In this document: piece by piece, positions 32,506 through 43,122 of the stretch
Position numbering within the stretch: the first letter of the stretch is position 1
How the letters are laid out: each line of letters begins with the position of its first letter
Notes under the pieces: generated by a model
The model's input: the letters and a program-made list of their open reading frames with translations, nothing else
What the model was told of the DNA's origin: nothing
The model's database searches: none
Position numbers and translations under genes: made by a program
Origin: Prado023 sp963777855
GTDB lineage: Bacteria > Actinomycetota > Actinomycetes > S36-B12 > CAIYMF01
Assembly: GCA_963777855.1 (NCBI GenBank)
Contig: CAVZRW010000001.1
Coordinates: 1-64,000, forward strand
Length of the DNA stretch: 64,000 nucleotides
Direction: 5' to 3'

Positions 32506-34204
32506 ATGGCTGAGTACATCTACACACTGCGCAAGGCCCGCAAGGCCTTCGGTGACAAGGTCGTCCTCGACGACGTCACCCTGTCGTTCCTCCCGGGGGC
32601 CAAGATCGGCGTCGTCGGGCCCAACGGGGCGGGCAAGTCGAGCCTGATCAAGATCATGGCCGGCCTGGACCACGTGTCCAATGGAGATGCTGACCTCAGC
32701 GCGGGCTACACCGTGGGAATCCTGTCCCAGGAGCCGGTGCTCGACGAGACCAAGGACGTCCTGGGCAACGTCGAGGACGGCGTGGCCGAGACCAAGGCGC
32801 TGCTCGACCGGTACAACGAGATCTCCGAGCTGATGGGCGATCCGGACGCCGACTTCGACAGCCTGATGTCCGAGATGGGGGTCCTCCAGGAGAAGATCGA
32901 CCACCTCGGAGCGTGGGACCTCGACGCGCAGCTCGAGCAGGCGATGGATGCCCTGAACTGCCCTCCGCCGGACGCCGATGTCTCGGTCCTGTCCGGTGGC
33001 GAGCGTCGCCGTGTGGCGCTGTGCAAGCTGCTGCTGCAGCAGCCGGACCTGCTCCTGCTCGACGAGCCGACGAACCACCTGGATGCCGAGAGCGTTCAGT
33101 GGCTCGAGCAGCACCTGGAGAAGTACCCGGGCACGATCGTCGCGATCACCCACGACCGGTACTTCCTGGAGAACGTGGCGCAGTGGATCCTCGAGCTCGA
33201 CCGGGGGCGCGCCTTCCCCTACGAGGGCAACTACTCGACGTACCTCGACGCGAAGGCTGCCCGCCTCAAGGTCGAGGGGGCGAAGGACGCCAAGCTGCGC
33301 AAGCGCCTGACCGACGAACTCGAGTGGGTGCGCTCCAACGCCAAGGCCCGTCAGACCAAGAGCCGCGCCCGTCTGGGCCGCTACGAGGAGATGGCCACGG
33401 AGGCGGAGAAGACGCGCAAGCTGGACTTCGAGGAGATCCAGATCCCGCCGGGTCCGCGCCTGGGCTCGCTGGTCGTGGAGGCGGCCGGGCTGACCAAGGC
33501 GTTCGACGACCGTGTGCTCATCGACAACCTGAGCTTCACCCTGCCGCGCAACGGCATCGTCGGCATCATCGGACCCAACGGCGTGGGCAAGACGACGCTG
33601 TTCAAGATGATCGTCGCGCAGGCCAACGAGGACACCTCCGACAAGGCGGCCATGCCGACCTCCGGCGACATCCGGGTCGGCGACACGGTCAAGCTGTCCT
33701 ACGTCGACCAGAGCCGCGCTGGGCCTGGATCCCACCAAGAACGTCTGGGAGGTCGTCTCCGACGGCCTGGACTGGATCAAGGTCGGCAACGTCGAGATGC
33801 CCTCACGCGCCTACGTCGGTGCGTTCGGCTTCAAGGGCCCGGACCAGCAGAAGCCGTCCAAGGTCCTCTCCGGTGGTGAGCGCAACCGCCTGAACCTGGC
33901 GCTGACGCTCAAGCAGGGCGGCAACGTGATCCTGCTCGACGAGCCCACGAACGACCTCGACGTCGAGACCCTTGGCTCGCTGGAGAACGCCCTGCTGGAG
34001 TTCCCCGGCTGTGCGGTGATCACCTCGCACGACCGCTGGTTCCTCGACCGCGTGGCCACCCACATCCTGGCCTACGAGGGCGACTCGCAGTGGTTCTGGT
34101 TCGAGGGCAACTTCGAGTCCTACGAGAAGAACAAGATCGCCCGCCTCGGCCCCGAAGCAGCCCGCCCCCACCGCGCCACCTACCGCAAACTCACCCGCGG
34201 CTGA
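32506..34204 (+). CDS. ettA: ABC-F ATPase EttA (energy-dependent translational throttle), one frameshift
   Basis: About 565 residues with two ABC cassettes and no membrane domain. Cassette 1 has GPNGAGKSS, LSGGERRRVAL and LLLLDEPTNHLD. Cassette 2 has GPNGVGKTT, LSGGERNRLNLAL and ILLDEPTNDLD. The start MAEYIYTLRKARKAFGDK and the Arg/Lys-rich linker (SNAKARQTKSRARL) match EttA, which binds the ribosomal E site and gates the first elongation step according to ATP/ADP. One frame break near 33720 separates VDQSRAG from LDPTKNVWEVVSDG. The gene stands alone, and its end converges on the DUF559 gene. Confidence 0.9.
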
Positions 34205-34272
34205 CCTACAGCGGGGGCCCGCGCCCCGCCCCACCCGCGCCCCACCCCACCCGCGCCCCCATTCCTCGAGAA

Positions 34273-34331
34273 TCTCCGGTTCGTGCTCGAATCTCCCCGT
34301 TGTCCGCGGAGATTCGAGCCCGAACCGGAGA
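34273..34331. repeat. 24-bp-arm palindrome, copy 1 of the pair flanking the DUF559 gene
   Basis: Arms 34273-34296 and 34308-34331 (one mismatch, 11-nt loop) begin TCTCCGGTTC and end CGAATCTCC. A related copy lies at 35352-35409. This copy also stands between the ends of ettA and the DUF559 gene and could terminate both. Confidence 0.7.
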
Positions 34332-34372
34332 ACCTGCGGCGGCAGACCGCCCGGCCGGCTGGGCCGGGGCCT

Positions 34373-35272
34373 TCAGCTCGGGGCGGGGTGACGGGCCACC
34401 TTGTGGAGGGCTCGGTTGATTCGTCGGCGCAGGTCGGGCTCATCCCACAGCTGGTCCCACACAACCCGGATCACCTCGTACCCGGCCTCGACCACGCGGT
34501 CGTGGCGACGCTTCTCCTCCCAGTGAGCACGGGCTGGGTCACCGTTCATCGAGTACTTCGCACGGCCGTCGAACTCCACGATCAGTCGTCCCTCCACGAG
34601 GAAGTCCACCCGGGGGTGACCCTCGACCCCGGGGAGGGTCACCTGCTCGGCGAACGCCACCCCGAGGCGATTCAGCCGCATGCGCAGCAGGCTCTCGCCG
34701 GGACTCTCGGCAAGGCCGCTGCAGAGCTCGGGGAGTGCGCGCATCCGCGCGGCGCCCTTGAGCCGTCGGACCGAGGTCGTGGACTCGCGAAGCGCGACCG
34801 CCTCGATGAGGCCCTCTCGCAGGGCTGCGTCACCGAGAGCGACAGCCCAGTCGAGATCCAGGACACTCGCGCTGTCCACGACCGTCCGCAGGGGTTCGGT
34901 GACGTGCTGATCAAGGATCGGAACGACTTCGGAGTCGGCCACCACTCGGCAGTGCAGGTGGTACCCCGGTGCGGACTTGGGCCCTCCGCGGCGGCCCGTC
35001 CCCGGCGAGAGGTGCACGATCGCCAGCTCCGCTCGGGGCACTGGAAGCCCCCAGGCGAGGGCGGCACTCGTGTGGCTGGTGACCACGCCGCGGATTGTGC
35101 CCTGAAGGGCCTGCGCCCTGACCAGGTGCTCCCGCTCGGCGGCCATGCCTGTCGTGTCCGCGTAGCTGCCCCGGGCCAGACGCGCCAAACCCTCGACGGA
35201 CCGACGTGCCTCCCGGTAGGTCGCGCCCCGAGCAGTGACATCAGAGAGTCGAACGATGGTGATCTCCGGCAT
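34373..35272 (-). CDS. DUF559 / AbiEi-like protein with PD-(D/E)XK-type nuclease domain
   Basis: 299 residues. The N-terminal half (MPEITIVRLSDVTARGATY, GTIRGVVTSHTSAALAWGLPV) resembles the AbiEi-type winged-helix proteins common in Actinobacteria. The C-terminal DUF559 domain has PRVDFLVEGRLIVEFDGRAKY and VVEAGYEVIRVVWDQLW, where the Asp and the Glu-x-Asp pattern are the presumed metal ligands of the restriction-endonuclease-like fold. The target is unknown; such genes are scattered accessory genes. It is bracketed by two copies of the same palindrome, a mobile-cassette look. An upstream-extended reading from 35398 lacks conservation and crosses the palindrome, so ATG 35272 is chosen. Confidence 0.65.
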   Translation of the reverse strand: MPEITIVRLSDVTARGATYREARRSVEGLARLARGSYADTTGMAAEREHLVRAQALQGTIRGVVTSHTSAALAWGLPVPRAELAIVHLSPGTGRRGGPKSAPGYHLHCRVVADSEVVPILDQHVTEPLRTVVDSASVLDLDWAVALGDAALREGLIEAVALRESTTSVRRLKGAARMRALPELCSGLAESPGESLLRMRLNRLGVAFAEQVTLPGVEGHPRVDFLVEGRLIVEFDGRAKYSMNGDPARAHWEEKRRHDRVVEAGYEVIRVVWDQLWDEPDLRRRINRALHKVARHPAPS

Positions 35273-35351
35273 GCCGCAATGCTCGGCGGCCAGCCCGCCA
35301 CGGGACCCGGATCGTGCCCCGATCTGTGGACAGCCGTGGCTCGGCCCAGAA

Positions 35352-35409
35352 TCTCCGGTTCCGTGTCGAATCTCCCGTTTCTCCTGGAGATTCGACACGG
35401 AACTGGAGA
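35352..35409. repeat. 24-bp-arm palindrome, copy 2 of the pair flanking the DUF559 gene
   Basis: Arms 35352-35375 and 35386-35409 (one mismatch, 10-nt loop), starting TCTCCGGTTCC and ending CGAATCTCC. It lies 80 bp upstream of the DUF559 start and is clearly related to the copy at 34273-34331. Confidence 0.7.
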
Positions 35410-35431
35410 AGCTTCGCCACCAGACGGCGAC

Positions 35432-35512
35432 GGGGCGTGGGGCGTGGGGCGTGGGGCGTGGGGCGTGGGGCGTGGGGCGTGGGGCGTGGGGCGTGGGGCG
35501 TGGGGCGTGGGG
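35432..35512. repeat. Tandem repeat of GGGGCGT, 11 copies
   Basis: Eleven perfect head-to-tail copies of the 7-mer plus a final GGGG, starting 22 bp after palindrome copy 2 and ending 8 bp after the stop of the D-lactate dehydrogenase gene. Regular G4 runs give G-quadruplex potential. The unit is not a multiple of three and the tract is not coding. Confidence 0.9.
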
Positions 35513-35519
35513 TGGTGGG

Positions 35520-38457
35520 TTACCGGGTGGCGGTGTTGAGCAGGTGGAGGAACGACGTGTAGTCGGCGCCGATCGCTCGGGTCATGCCGATCTCGCACGT
35601 GCGGTTCGAGCACAGGTAGGCGTCGAAGGTCCGGTCGGCGAGCTCCGCGGCCTGCTCGGCGCCGGCGCCGTCGGCGAGCTCCGGGTGCAGCATTCCCCGG
35701 TCCCCGGCGAATCCGCAGCACGTGCCGTACACCGGCACGGTCACCTCGTCGGCCAGGGCGCCGGCGACCTCCGCCAGCGCGCCGCCGAGCTCCAGGTGCT
35801 GGCCGGCACACGTGGCGTGGATGACCGCCGAGGCCACCGTTCGGCGAACCTCGAGCCGGGGCAGCAGCGTGTCGCGGGCCCACGCGATCGAGTCCACGAT
35901 CAGCCCGCGCTCGACCAGGGCCGCATGCCGCTCGACAGCCGTCCCCTCGAGGTACTCCTCCACCTCGTGGACCAGCCCCCACGTGCACGAGGTGGCGTCC
36001 ACCACGACGGGCAGGCGACCGGAGTCCGTCCACCGCCACAGGTCGTCGACGACCTTGTTGGCCATGTACGCATTGCCGCGCGCGTAGCCCTTCGAGTGCC
36101 ACACGGTGCCGCAGCACGTGCCGGCCACATCGTCGGGGATCCACACGGGCACCCCGGCGCGCTCGGCCAGCGCGACCACGACCTCCGGCAGGCTCGGGCG
36201 ATCGGGCGTCGTCTCGCTCGTGCCGAAGATCCGGTTGATGCACGCAGGGAAGTAGACGGCAGCCGCGCCGTCGCGACGCGTCGCCGGCAGGGTCCGCGGG
36301 GCCGAGCGCGGGACCTGCGGCAGCCAGCGCGGGAGCACGTCGTGGCTGACGACCGCGCGCCCGACGTCGGTCACCCCCGAGATGAGCCCGTCGCCGGTCA
36401 CCGAGCCCACCCCCTGCGCGGTGCGCACCGCCAGCCGCCCGGCACGCTCCATCGCCTTGTAGCGCTTGGCGATGCCCAGCGCGACCTGCTCGGAGGCGGC
36501 GTTGTGCGCCTGCACCCGGAAGTGCTTCATCATGTCGCCGGTGTTGATCCCGACGGGGCAGGCCAGCGAGCAGGTGCCGTCCCCGGCGCAGGTCTCGACG
36601 GCGGCGTAGGAGTAGCTGCGGGCCAGCTCCTCTGCCACCGGGGACCCGCTGGGCTGGCGCATCATCTCCCGGCGCAGCGCGATCCGCTGACGCGGCGTCG
36701 TGGTCACCCGCCGGCTCGGGCAGACGCTCTCGCAGAAGCCGCACTCGATGCACCGGTCGGCCACCGCCTCGATGGGCGGGGCGGTCTTGAGGTGCTTGAG
36801 GTGGGCCTGCGGGTCGTCGGTGAGAAGCACCCCGGGGGAGAGGATCCCGTGCGGGTCGAACAGGCGCTTCACGGTGCGCATGTGGCCGGTGATCACCGGG
36901 CCCCACTCCGCCTCGACGAACGGCGCGATGTTGCGCCCGGTCCCGTGCTCGGCCTTCAGCGAGCCGTCGAACTCCTCGGTGACCAGGCGAACCACCTCCC
37001 GCAGGAACGCGTCGAACCGGGCCACGTCGTCGGGGGACTGCAGCGTCGGGGTGATCAGGAAGTGCAGGTTGCCCGCTGATGCGTGGCCGAAGATGACCCC
37101 GGCAGTAGCCATGGGCGGGGAACAGCTGCTGCAGGGCCAGTGCGCCCTCGGCCAGCCGCTCCGGCGGGAAGCACACGTCCTCGAGGATGAACGAGGTGCC
37201 CGAGGGTCGGGCCCCGCCGACGCTGGCCAGCAGCCCGTTGCGGATCACCCAGTAGTCGGCCGAGCGCCGCGCGTCGCGGGTGAAGTCCCCGGGCTCCAGC
37301 AGGCTCAGCTCGGCCAGCAGCCCGGCTGCCACCTGCTCGCTGCGCGCGGAGTCCTCGGCGGTCTCGTCGCGGAACTCCACCAGCAGCGCGGTCGCCCCCG
37401 GGGGCAGCGCGTCCCAGCGCTCGGGCACACCCGGTCGACCGCGGACCGCGGCGATCGAGGCACGGTCGAGCAGCTCCACGGCCGCGGCCCCTGCGGCGAC
37501 GAACGGGGCGACCGCCGAGCAGGCCGCATGCATGTTCGGGAAGATCATCAGCGAGGTCAGGTGATGGCCGTCGTCGCGGATCGTGTCGAACACCGCCTCG
37601 GCGATGAAGCCCAACGTGCCCTCCGAGCCGACCATCAGGCCGCGCAGGATCCCCACGGCCGTGTCGGCGTCCAGGAAGGACTGCATCCCGTAGCCGGTGG
37701 TGTTCTTGATCCGGTACTTGGTGGCGATCCGCTGCGCGGTCGCCGGATCGGCCAGGATCGCCTCGCGCAGGGCCAGCAGCCCGGCGGCCAGCTCCGGCTC
37801 GGCGGCGGCCAGATGCTGCTCGGCGTCCGGGGCGGCCGTGTCGACGACCGTGCCCGAGGGCAGCACGACGCTCAGCGAGCGCAGGGTCCGGTAGGAGTTC
37901 TCCACGGTCCCGCAGCACATGCCGCTGGCGTTGTTGGCCACGACCCCACCGATGGTGCACGCCGCCTTCGAGCCCGGATCCGGGCCGAGCCGGTAGCCGT
38001 GGGCCTTGAGGATCGCGTTGGCCCGGCCGAGGATGGTGCCGGGCTTGCTGCGCAGGGTGCGTCCGCCGTCCTCGACGGTGCAGCCGATCCAGTGGCGCAG
38101 CGCCTCCACGAGGATCCCGTCGCCCTGTGCCTGGCCGGACAGGCTCGTGCCCGCGGCACGGAACGTGACGGGGATCCGATGGGTGTGCGCGTAGCCGAAG
38201 ACGGCCTGGATGTCGGCGACATCACGGGAGAGCACGACGGCGCGCGGGATCATCCGGTAGGGGCTGGCGTCGGTGGCGAAGCGGATCAGGTCCACCGCCC
38301 GGCTGAGCACGACGTCGGGGTCGCCGAGCAGGCCCACCAGGTCCTCGCGCAATCGCTTCGGGCTGCCGGCGGCCACGTGGTCGGGGGCCCGGTCGGCAGT
38401 GGTCGGCGGGTCGCTGACGCGATAGGCGGCGGTTCTGGCGTCGAAGAGCTTGCGCAT
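35520..38457 (-). CDS. FAD / Fe-S D-lactate dehydrogenase (fused GlcD-GlcF type), one frameshift
   Basis: About 979 residues, peripheral membrane oxidase passing electrons to the quinone pool. The N-terminal FAD_binding_4 domain has FRAAGTSLSGQAQGDG and DPGSKAACTIGGVVANNASG. The FAD-oxidase C domain has GRNIAPFVEAEWG. Two 4Fe-4S motifs follow (CIECGFCESVCP and CAGDGTCSLACP), then two CCG domains (TCCGTVWHSKGY and GTCCGFAGDRG). One frame break near 37105 divides it. The fusion of dehydrogenase and iron-sulfur subunits is typical of actinobacterial Dld-like enzymes; glycolate or another 2-hydroxyacid cannot be excluded. It is divergent from the isochorismatase-like gene. Confidence 0.85.
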
Positions 38458-38586
38458 GGCTGGCAGGCTGCCACGGGCCCGGCGCCGTTGTCCCGGCCAT
38501 CCACGGCTGGGAGGCCACGCGGTGGGCAGCGTTGCTAGCGTGGCGCGCGCTCGACCCCACCACCCCCCACCGCAAGGAGAACACCC

Positions 38587-39219
<633 letters not shown>

Positions 39220-39308
39220 CGCGGGTACTGACCGGGCCCACCGGCGCCGCCGCCCGTCGGCCCGGCGCCGTGGGACGTCTGTCGCGCGCCGCGCCGCACG
39301 TCCCGGCC

Positions 39309-39314
39309 TAGGTT
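39309..39314 (+). promoter_or_regulatory. -10 box TAGGTT of a leaderless transporter transcript
   Basis: TAGGTT ends 7 nt before ATG 39322; no ribosome-binding sequence is present. Confidence 0.45.
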
Positions 39315-39321
39315 GGCTCCC

Positions 39322-40905
39322 ATGGACATGGTCGCCCTGCTCGTCGAGGAACCCCTGATCCTGCTCTTCGCCGTGCTCGCGCTGGGCTCGGCGTTGGGTT
39401 CGATCCGGTTCGGCAGCTTCCAGTTCGGCTCGGCGGCCGTGCTGTTCGCAGGGCTGGCAGCCTCCGCCTACGACCCTGCCCTGGTGATCCCGCGGATCCT
39501 GGGGATCCTGGGCCTGGCGATCTTCGCCTACGGGATCGGGATCAGCAGCGGGCCGCAGTTCTTCCACGTGCTGCGCAACTACCGGGCGGCGGTGGTGCTG
39601 GTCGTCGGGGTGCTCGTGGCCGCCGGCGGGGTCGCCCTCGGGGTCGGTCGGCTGCTCGACCTCAGCGGCCCGGTCGTCTCCGGCATCTACGCGGGGGCGC
39701 TGACCAACACCCCTGCCCTGGCCGCCTCCATCGAGGCCCTGAACTCCGACGCCCCGACTGTCGGCTACTCCGTGACCTACCTGGGCGGGGTTCTGGGCAT
39801 GGTGGCCGCCGTGGCCATCACCGGGGTAGCCCACCTGCCAGGGGCGGAGCGCGCCGAGGCGGCCGACGAGGCACCGCCCGAGCTGGTCCACCAGACGATC
39901 CGGGTGACCGCTACCGAGGCCCCCATGCTGGGCGAGCTTGTCGAGGAGGGGCACGTCATCTTCTCCCGCACCGAGCGGGCCGGCAGCGTGCGCGTGGCCA
40001 CCGACGGCTTCCGGCCCCAGCCGGAGGACCTCGTCGCGGTGATCGGGCCGCAGGACGCCGTCGACGAGGTGACCGCGCGCCTGGGGCATCCGAGCTCCCA
40101 GTACCTGGCGCTGGACCGTCGCGAGCTGGACTTCCGCCGGGTGGCGGTCTCCAACCACGAGGTGGCCGGGCGCACGATCGCCGAGCTGCGCCTGCTGCGG
40201 CGCTTCGGGGCGACCGCGACCCGGGTCCGGCGCGGGGACATCGACCTGCTCGCCGCCGACGACCTCGTGCTCCAGGTGGGGGACCGCGTGCGCATCGTGG
40301 CCCCCCGCGAGCGGATGCCGGAGGTCGCCGCCGCGCTCGGGGACTCCGAGCGCGGCGCCGGCGAGGTCGACCCGACCGGCTTCGCGCTGGGCCTCATGCT
40401 CGGCCTGCTCCTCGGGGCGGTCACCTTCCCGATGCCGGGCGGGGGCACGTTCGCGCTGGGCATGGCCGGCGGACCCCTGGTGGTCGGCCTGCTGCTGGGC
40501 CGTCTTCAGCGCACGGGCCCCCTGCTCTGGGCCCTGCCCTTCCCGGCGGCCACGGCGCTCAACCAGCTGGGCATCCTGCTGTTCCTGGCCTACGCCGGCA
40601 CGAACGCCGGCGACGACCTGGTCGCGGCCATGCACAGCGACGAGGGCGTGCGGATCCTGCTGGCGGGCCTGGCCGTGACCGGCTTCGCCGCGTTCGCCCT
40701 CGCCCTGCTGGGCCCGGCCCTGGCGGGCATCGCCGGGCCGCGGCTGACGGGCGTGATCGCCGGCTTCCAGACCCAGCCCGCGGTGCTCACCTTCGCCAAC
40801 GAGCGCGCCGGGGCCGACCCCCGCGTGAACCTCGGCTACGCGCTTTCCTACCCGGTGGCGATGATCGTCAAGGTGATCCTCGCCCCCCTCCTCGGGCGGA
40901 TGTAG
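39322..40905 (+). CDS. AspT/YidE-type membrane transporter with a TrkA-C (RCK_C) domain
   Basis: 527 residues. Two halves of about five hydrophobic segments each (MDMVALLVEEPLILLFAVLA to VAAVAITGVAHL, and GFALGLMLGLLLGAVTFPMP to VAMIVKVILAPLLGRM) belong to the AspT/AspAl_Ex family. Both contain the inverted-repeat glycine-rich loops (GIYAGALTNTPALAAS and VIAGFQTQPAVLTFAN). A cytoplasmic RCK_C domain (DLVAVIGPQDAVDEV, VLQVGDRVRIVAP) lies between them. Known members exchange aspartate for alanine or succinate; substrates of YidE-type homologues are undefined. The substrate here is not predictable from the neighbours. Confidence 0.8.
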   Translation: MDMVALLVEEPLILLFAVLALGSALGSIRFGSFQFGSAAVLFAGLAASAYDPALVIPRILGILGLAIFAYGIGISSGPQFFHVLRNYRAAVVLVVGVLVAAGGVALGVGRLLDLSGPVVSGIYAGALTNTPALAASIEALNSDAPTVGYSVTYLGGVLGMVAAVAITGVAHLPGAERAEAADEAPPELVHQTIRVTATEAPMLGELVEEGHVIFSRTERAGSVRVATDGFRPQPEDLVAVIGPQDAVDEVTARLGHPSSQYLALDRRELDFRRVAVSNHEVAGRTIAELRLLRRFGATATRVRRGDIDLLAADDLVLQVGDRVRIVAPRERMPEVAAALGDSERGAGEVDPTGFALGLMLGLLLGAVTFPMPGGGTFALGMAGGPLVVGLLLGRLQRTGPLLWALPFPAATALNQLGILLFLAYAGTNAGDDLVAAMHSDEGVRILLAGLAVTGFAAFALALLGPALAGIAGPRLTGVIAGFQTQPAVLTFANERAGADPRVNLGYALSYPVAMIVKVILAPLLGRM

Positions 40906-40936
40906 CGCCCCCGCCACTGCTTCGGCGCCCGTCGTG

Positions 40937-40964
40937 CCGGCGGCTCGGGCGGCGGGACCGCCGG
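40937..40964. terminator. GC hairpin between converging genes
   Basis: CCGGCGG (40937-40943) and CCGCCGG (40958-40964) pair around a 14-nt loop, between the transporter stop and the alpha-glucosidase stop. No T-tract. Confidence 0.35.
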
Positions 40965-40967
40965 ACT

Positions 40968-42654
40968 TCAGCGCAACCAGGCAGCCGTGTCGGGGGCCAG
41001 CCAGAACCCACCCTCAGCCGGCTCGGGTTCCGCACCACTGCTCAGGACGACCTCGCCGGCCTCCACCAGCGCCGGGGCGTCACCGAGGTTCATCGCCACG
41101 ATCACGTGCGGGTCGGCGTCGCCCGCGGGCCGGCGCAGCACCACGCACGAGTCCTCGGGTCCGCTGACCCATTCGAGGTCACCGTCGCCGAGTGCCTGCT
41201 CCGCGCGGCGCAGGCGCAGCGTGCGGCGGGTCAGCTCCAGCAGGGAGTCCTCGTCGCCGGTCTGCCCCTCCACGCTGATCGCGCCCCAGTCCGCCGGCTG
41301 GGGCAGCCAGGACCGCCCGGTGGGGCTGAACCCGAACGAGTCACCCTCGATGGTCCACGGCATGGGCACACGGCACCCGTCGCGGAACCCCTCACGGCCG
41401 TGGGTGCGGTGGAACGCCGGGTCCTGGCGCACCTCGGCGGGCAGGTCGACCACCTCGGGCAGGCCCAGCTCCTGGCCCTGGTAGAGGTAGGCCGAGCCGG
41501 GCAGGCCCAGCATGAGCACGGTCCCGGCCCGGGCGCGGGCCAGGCCGACGGCGTCGTCGGGCTCCACCTCGGGCAGCTGCGCGGTGTTGTCGTGCGGCAG
41601 GTTCGCCCCTGCGGCCTCGAGGCCGTAGCGGGTGCGCACGCGGGGCACGTCGTGGTTCTCCAGCACCCAGGTGGTCGGGGCGCCGACCAGGCCGGCCTCG
41701 TGCAGCGAGCGATCGATCACCCGCGCGCAGCGCGGGGCCGTCCCACGGGCACTTCAGGTAGTGGAAGTTGAAGGCGGTGTGCAGCTCGTCGGGGCGCAGG
41801 TACTCGGCGTGCGCGTGCGGGGTGGAGACCCACACCTCGCCGACGAACGCGCGAGGCGGGTGGTAGGTGTTGGCCACGCGGCGCCACTCGCGCCAGATCT
41901 CGTGCACGGCCGGCTGGTCCCACTGCGGCATGTCGAGAACCTCGCCGAGGATGTCCGAGCGCCGGCCCTCGCCCTCCCCGGACGGCGGGTAGCCGGTGGC
42001 CTTCGCCAGGCCGTGGGCCACGTCGATGCGGAACCCGTCGATCCCGCGGTCGAACCAGAACCGCAACGTGTCGAGGAACTCGGCATGCACGTCGGGGTGC
42101 TCCCAGTTCAGGTCCGGTTGGCTGGAGTCGAACAGGTGCAGGTACCACCAGCCGGTGGGCCGGCCCTCGCCGTCGAGGATGGGATCCCAGGCCGAGCCGC
42201 CGAACACGCAGAGCCAGTCGTTGGGCGGGCTGGCGCCGTCGTCGGCCCCGCGCACGCAGTGGTAGCGCGCCCAGGCCGGTGATCCGGGCTCGCTGGCCAG
42301 CGCCTCCTGGAAGAATCGGTGCTGGTCGGAGCTGTGGTTGGGCACGACGTCGACGATCACCTTGATGCCCAGGTCGTGCGCGTCGTCGACGAGGGCCTCG
42401 ACGTCGGCGACGGAGCCGAACATGGGGTCGATGGCACGGTAGTCGGTGACGTCGTACCCGCCGTCGGCCTGCGGCGAGAGGTACCACGGGGAGAACCACA
42501 CTGCGTCGACGCCGAGGCGGGCCAGGTGCGGCAGACGGGCGCGGATGCCGGCGATGTCGCCGAACCCGTCGCCGTCGGCGTCGGCCCAGGACTTGGGGTA
42601 GATCTGATAGATGACGGCGTTGCGCCACCAGTCGGCGTCGTTGGTGATCGGCAC
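40968..42654 (-). CDS. GH13 alpha-glucosidase (oligo-1,6/alpha-1,4-glucosidase type), one frameshift
   Basis: About 562 residues, cytoplasmic. The barrel shows WWRNAVIYQIYPKSWADADG, VIVDVVPNHSS, the nucleophile region GFRIDVAHGL, the acid region FVGEVW, and WVLENHDVPR. This set matches maltose/isomaltose-hydrolysing exo-alpha-glucosidases. The C-terminal beta domain ends GGFWLAPDTAAWLR. A frame break near 41735 separates PALRAG from the RSLHEAGLVGAPTTWVLEN part. The GTG start at 42654 is supported by AAGGA upstream. It probably works with MalQ and the amylase on maltodextrins. It is divergent from the globin gene. Confidence 0.85.
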
Positions 42655-42705
42655 GGTGCCCCATCCTTGTGCCTCGGCCGCGATTTGGCCATCCCCGGGG
42701 TTCGG

Positions 42706-42711
42706 TAGATT
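42706..42711 (+). promoter_or_regulatory. -10 box TAGATT of a leaderless globin transcript
   Basis: TAGATT ends 6 nt before ATG 42718, with TTGGCC about 15 bp upstream as a possible -35 box. Confidence 0.5.
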
Positions 42712-42717
42712 GCCGCC

Positions 42718-43122
42718 ATGAGCGCCGAGGCCACCCCCTTCGACCGGTTCGGTGGCCACGACTTCTTCGACCGGCTCGTCGCACGCTTCTACGCGGGGGT
42801 CGCCGAGGACCCGGTCCTGCGCCCGATGTACCCGGAGGCCGACCTGGGCCCGGCGGCCGAGCGGCTGCAGCTGTTCCTCGAGCAGTACTGGGGCGGGCCG
42901 ACCACGTACTCCCAGGAGCGCGGCCACCCGAGGCTGCGGATGCGCCACCAGCCCTACGCGGTCGACCTCGCGGCCCACGACGCCTGGCTGCGCTGCATGC
43001 GCGCGGCCCTCGACGAGGCCGCGCCCGCGTTCGACCTCGCCGCCGACGACGAGGCCGAGCTCTGGGACTACCTGACGCGCGCAGCCTTCTCGATGGTGAA
43101 CACCTACCCCGGCCCGGCCTGA
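42718..43122 (+). CDS. glbO: Group II truncated haemoglobin (GlbO type)
   Basis: 134 residues of 2-on-2 globin fold. Family blocks are FDRLVARFYAGVAEDPVLRPMYPEADL, FLEQYWGGPTTYSQERGHPRLRMRHQPY (proximal haem His at residue 77) and WDYLTRAAFSMVN. Group II globins of Actinobacteria bind oxygen tightly and are linked to redox or NO protection. The gene is leaderless, divergent from the alpha-glucosidase gene, and its last 19 bp overlap the 3' end of the converging SDR gene. Confidence 0.9.
   Translation: MSAEATPFDRFGGHDFFDRLVARFYAGVAEDPVLRPMYPEADLGPAAERLQLFLEQYWGGPTTYSQERGHPRLRMRHQPYAVDLAAHDAWLRCMRAALDEAAPAFDLAADDEAELWDYLTRAAFSMVNTYPGPA

Noticed and set aside
35432..35512. GGGGCGT tandem repeat as a CRISPR array or repeat protein (VGRGAWG)
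   Set aside because: There are no spacers and the unit is 7 bp. The frame that crosses it has no start, ribosome site or family match and is antisense to a real gene further on.
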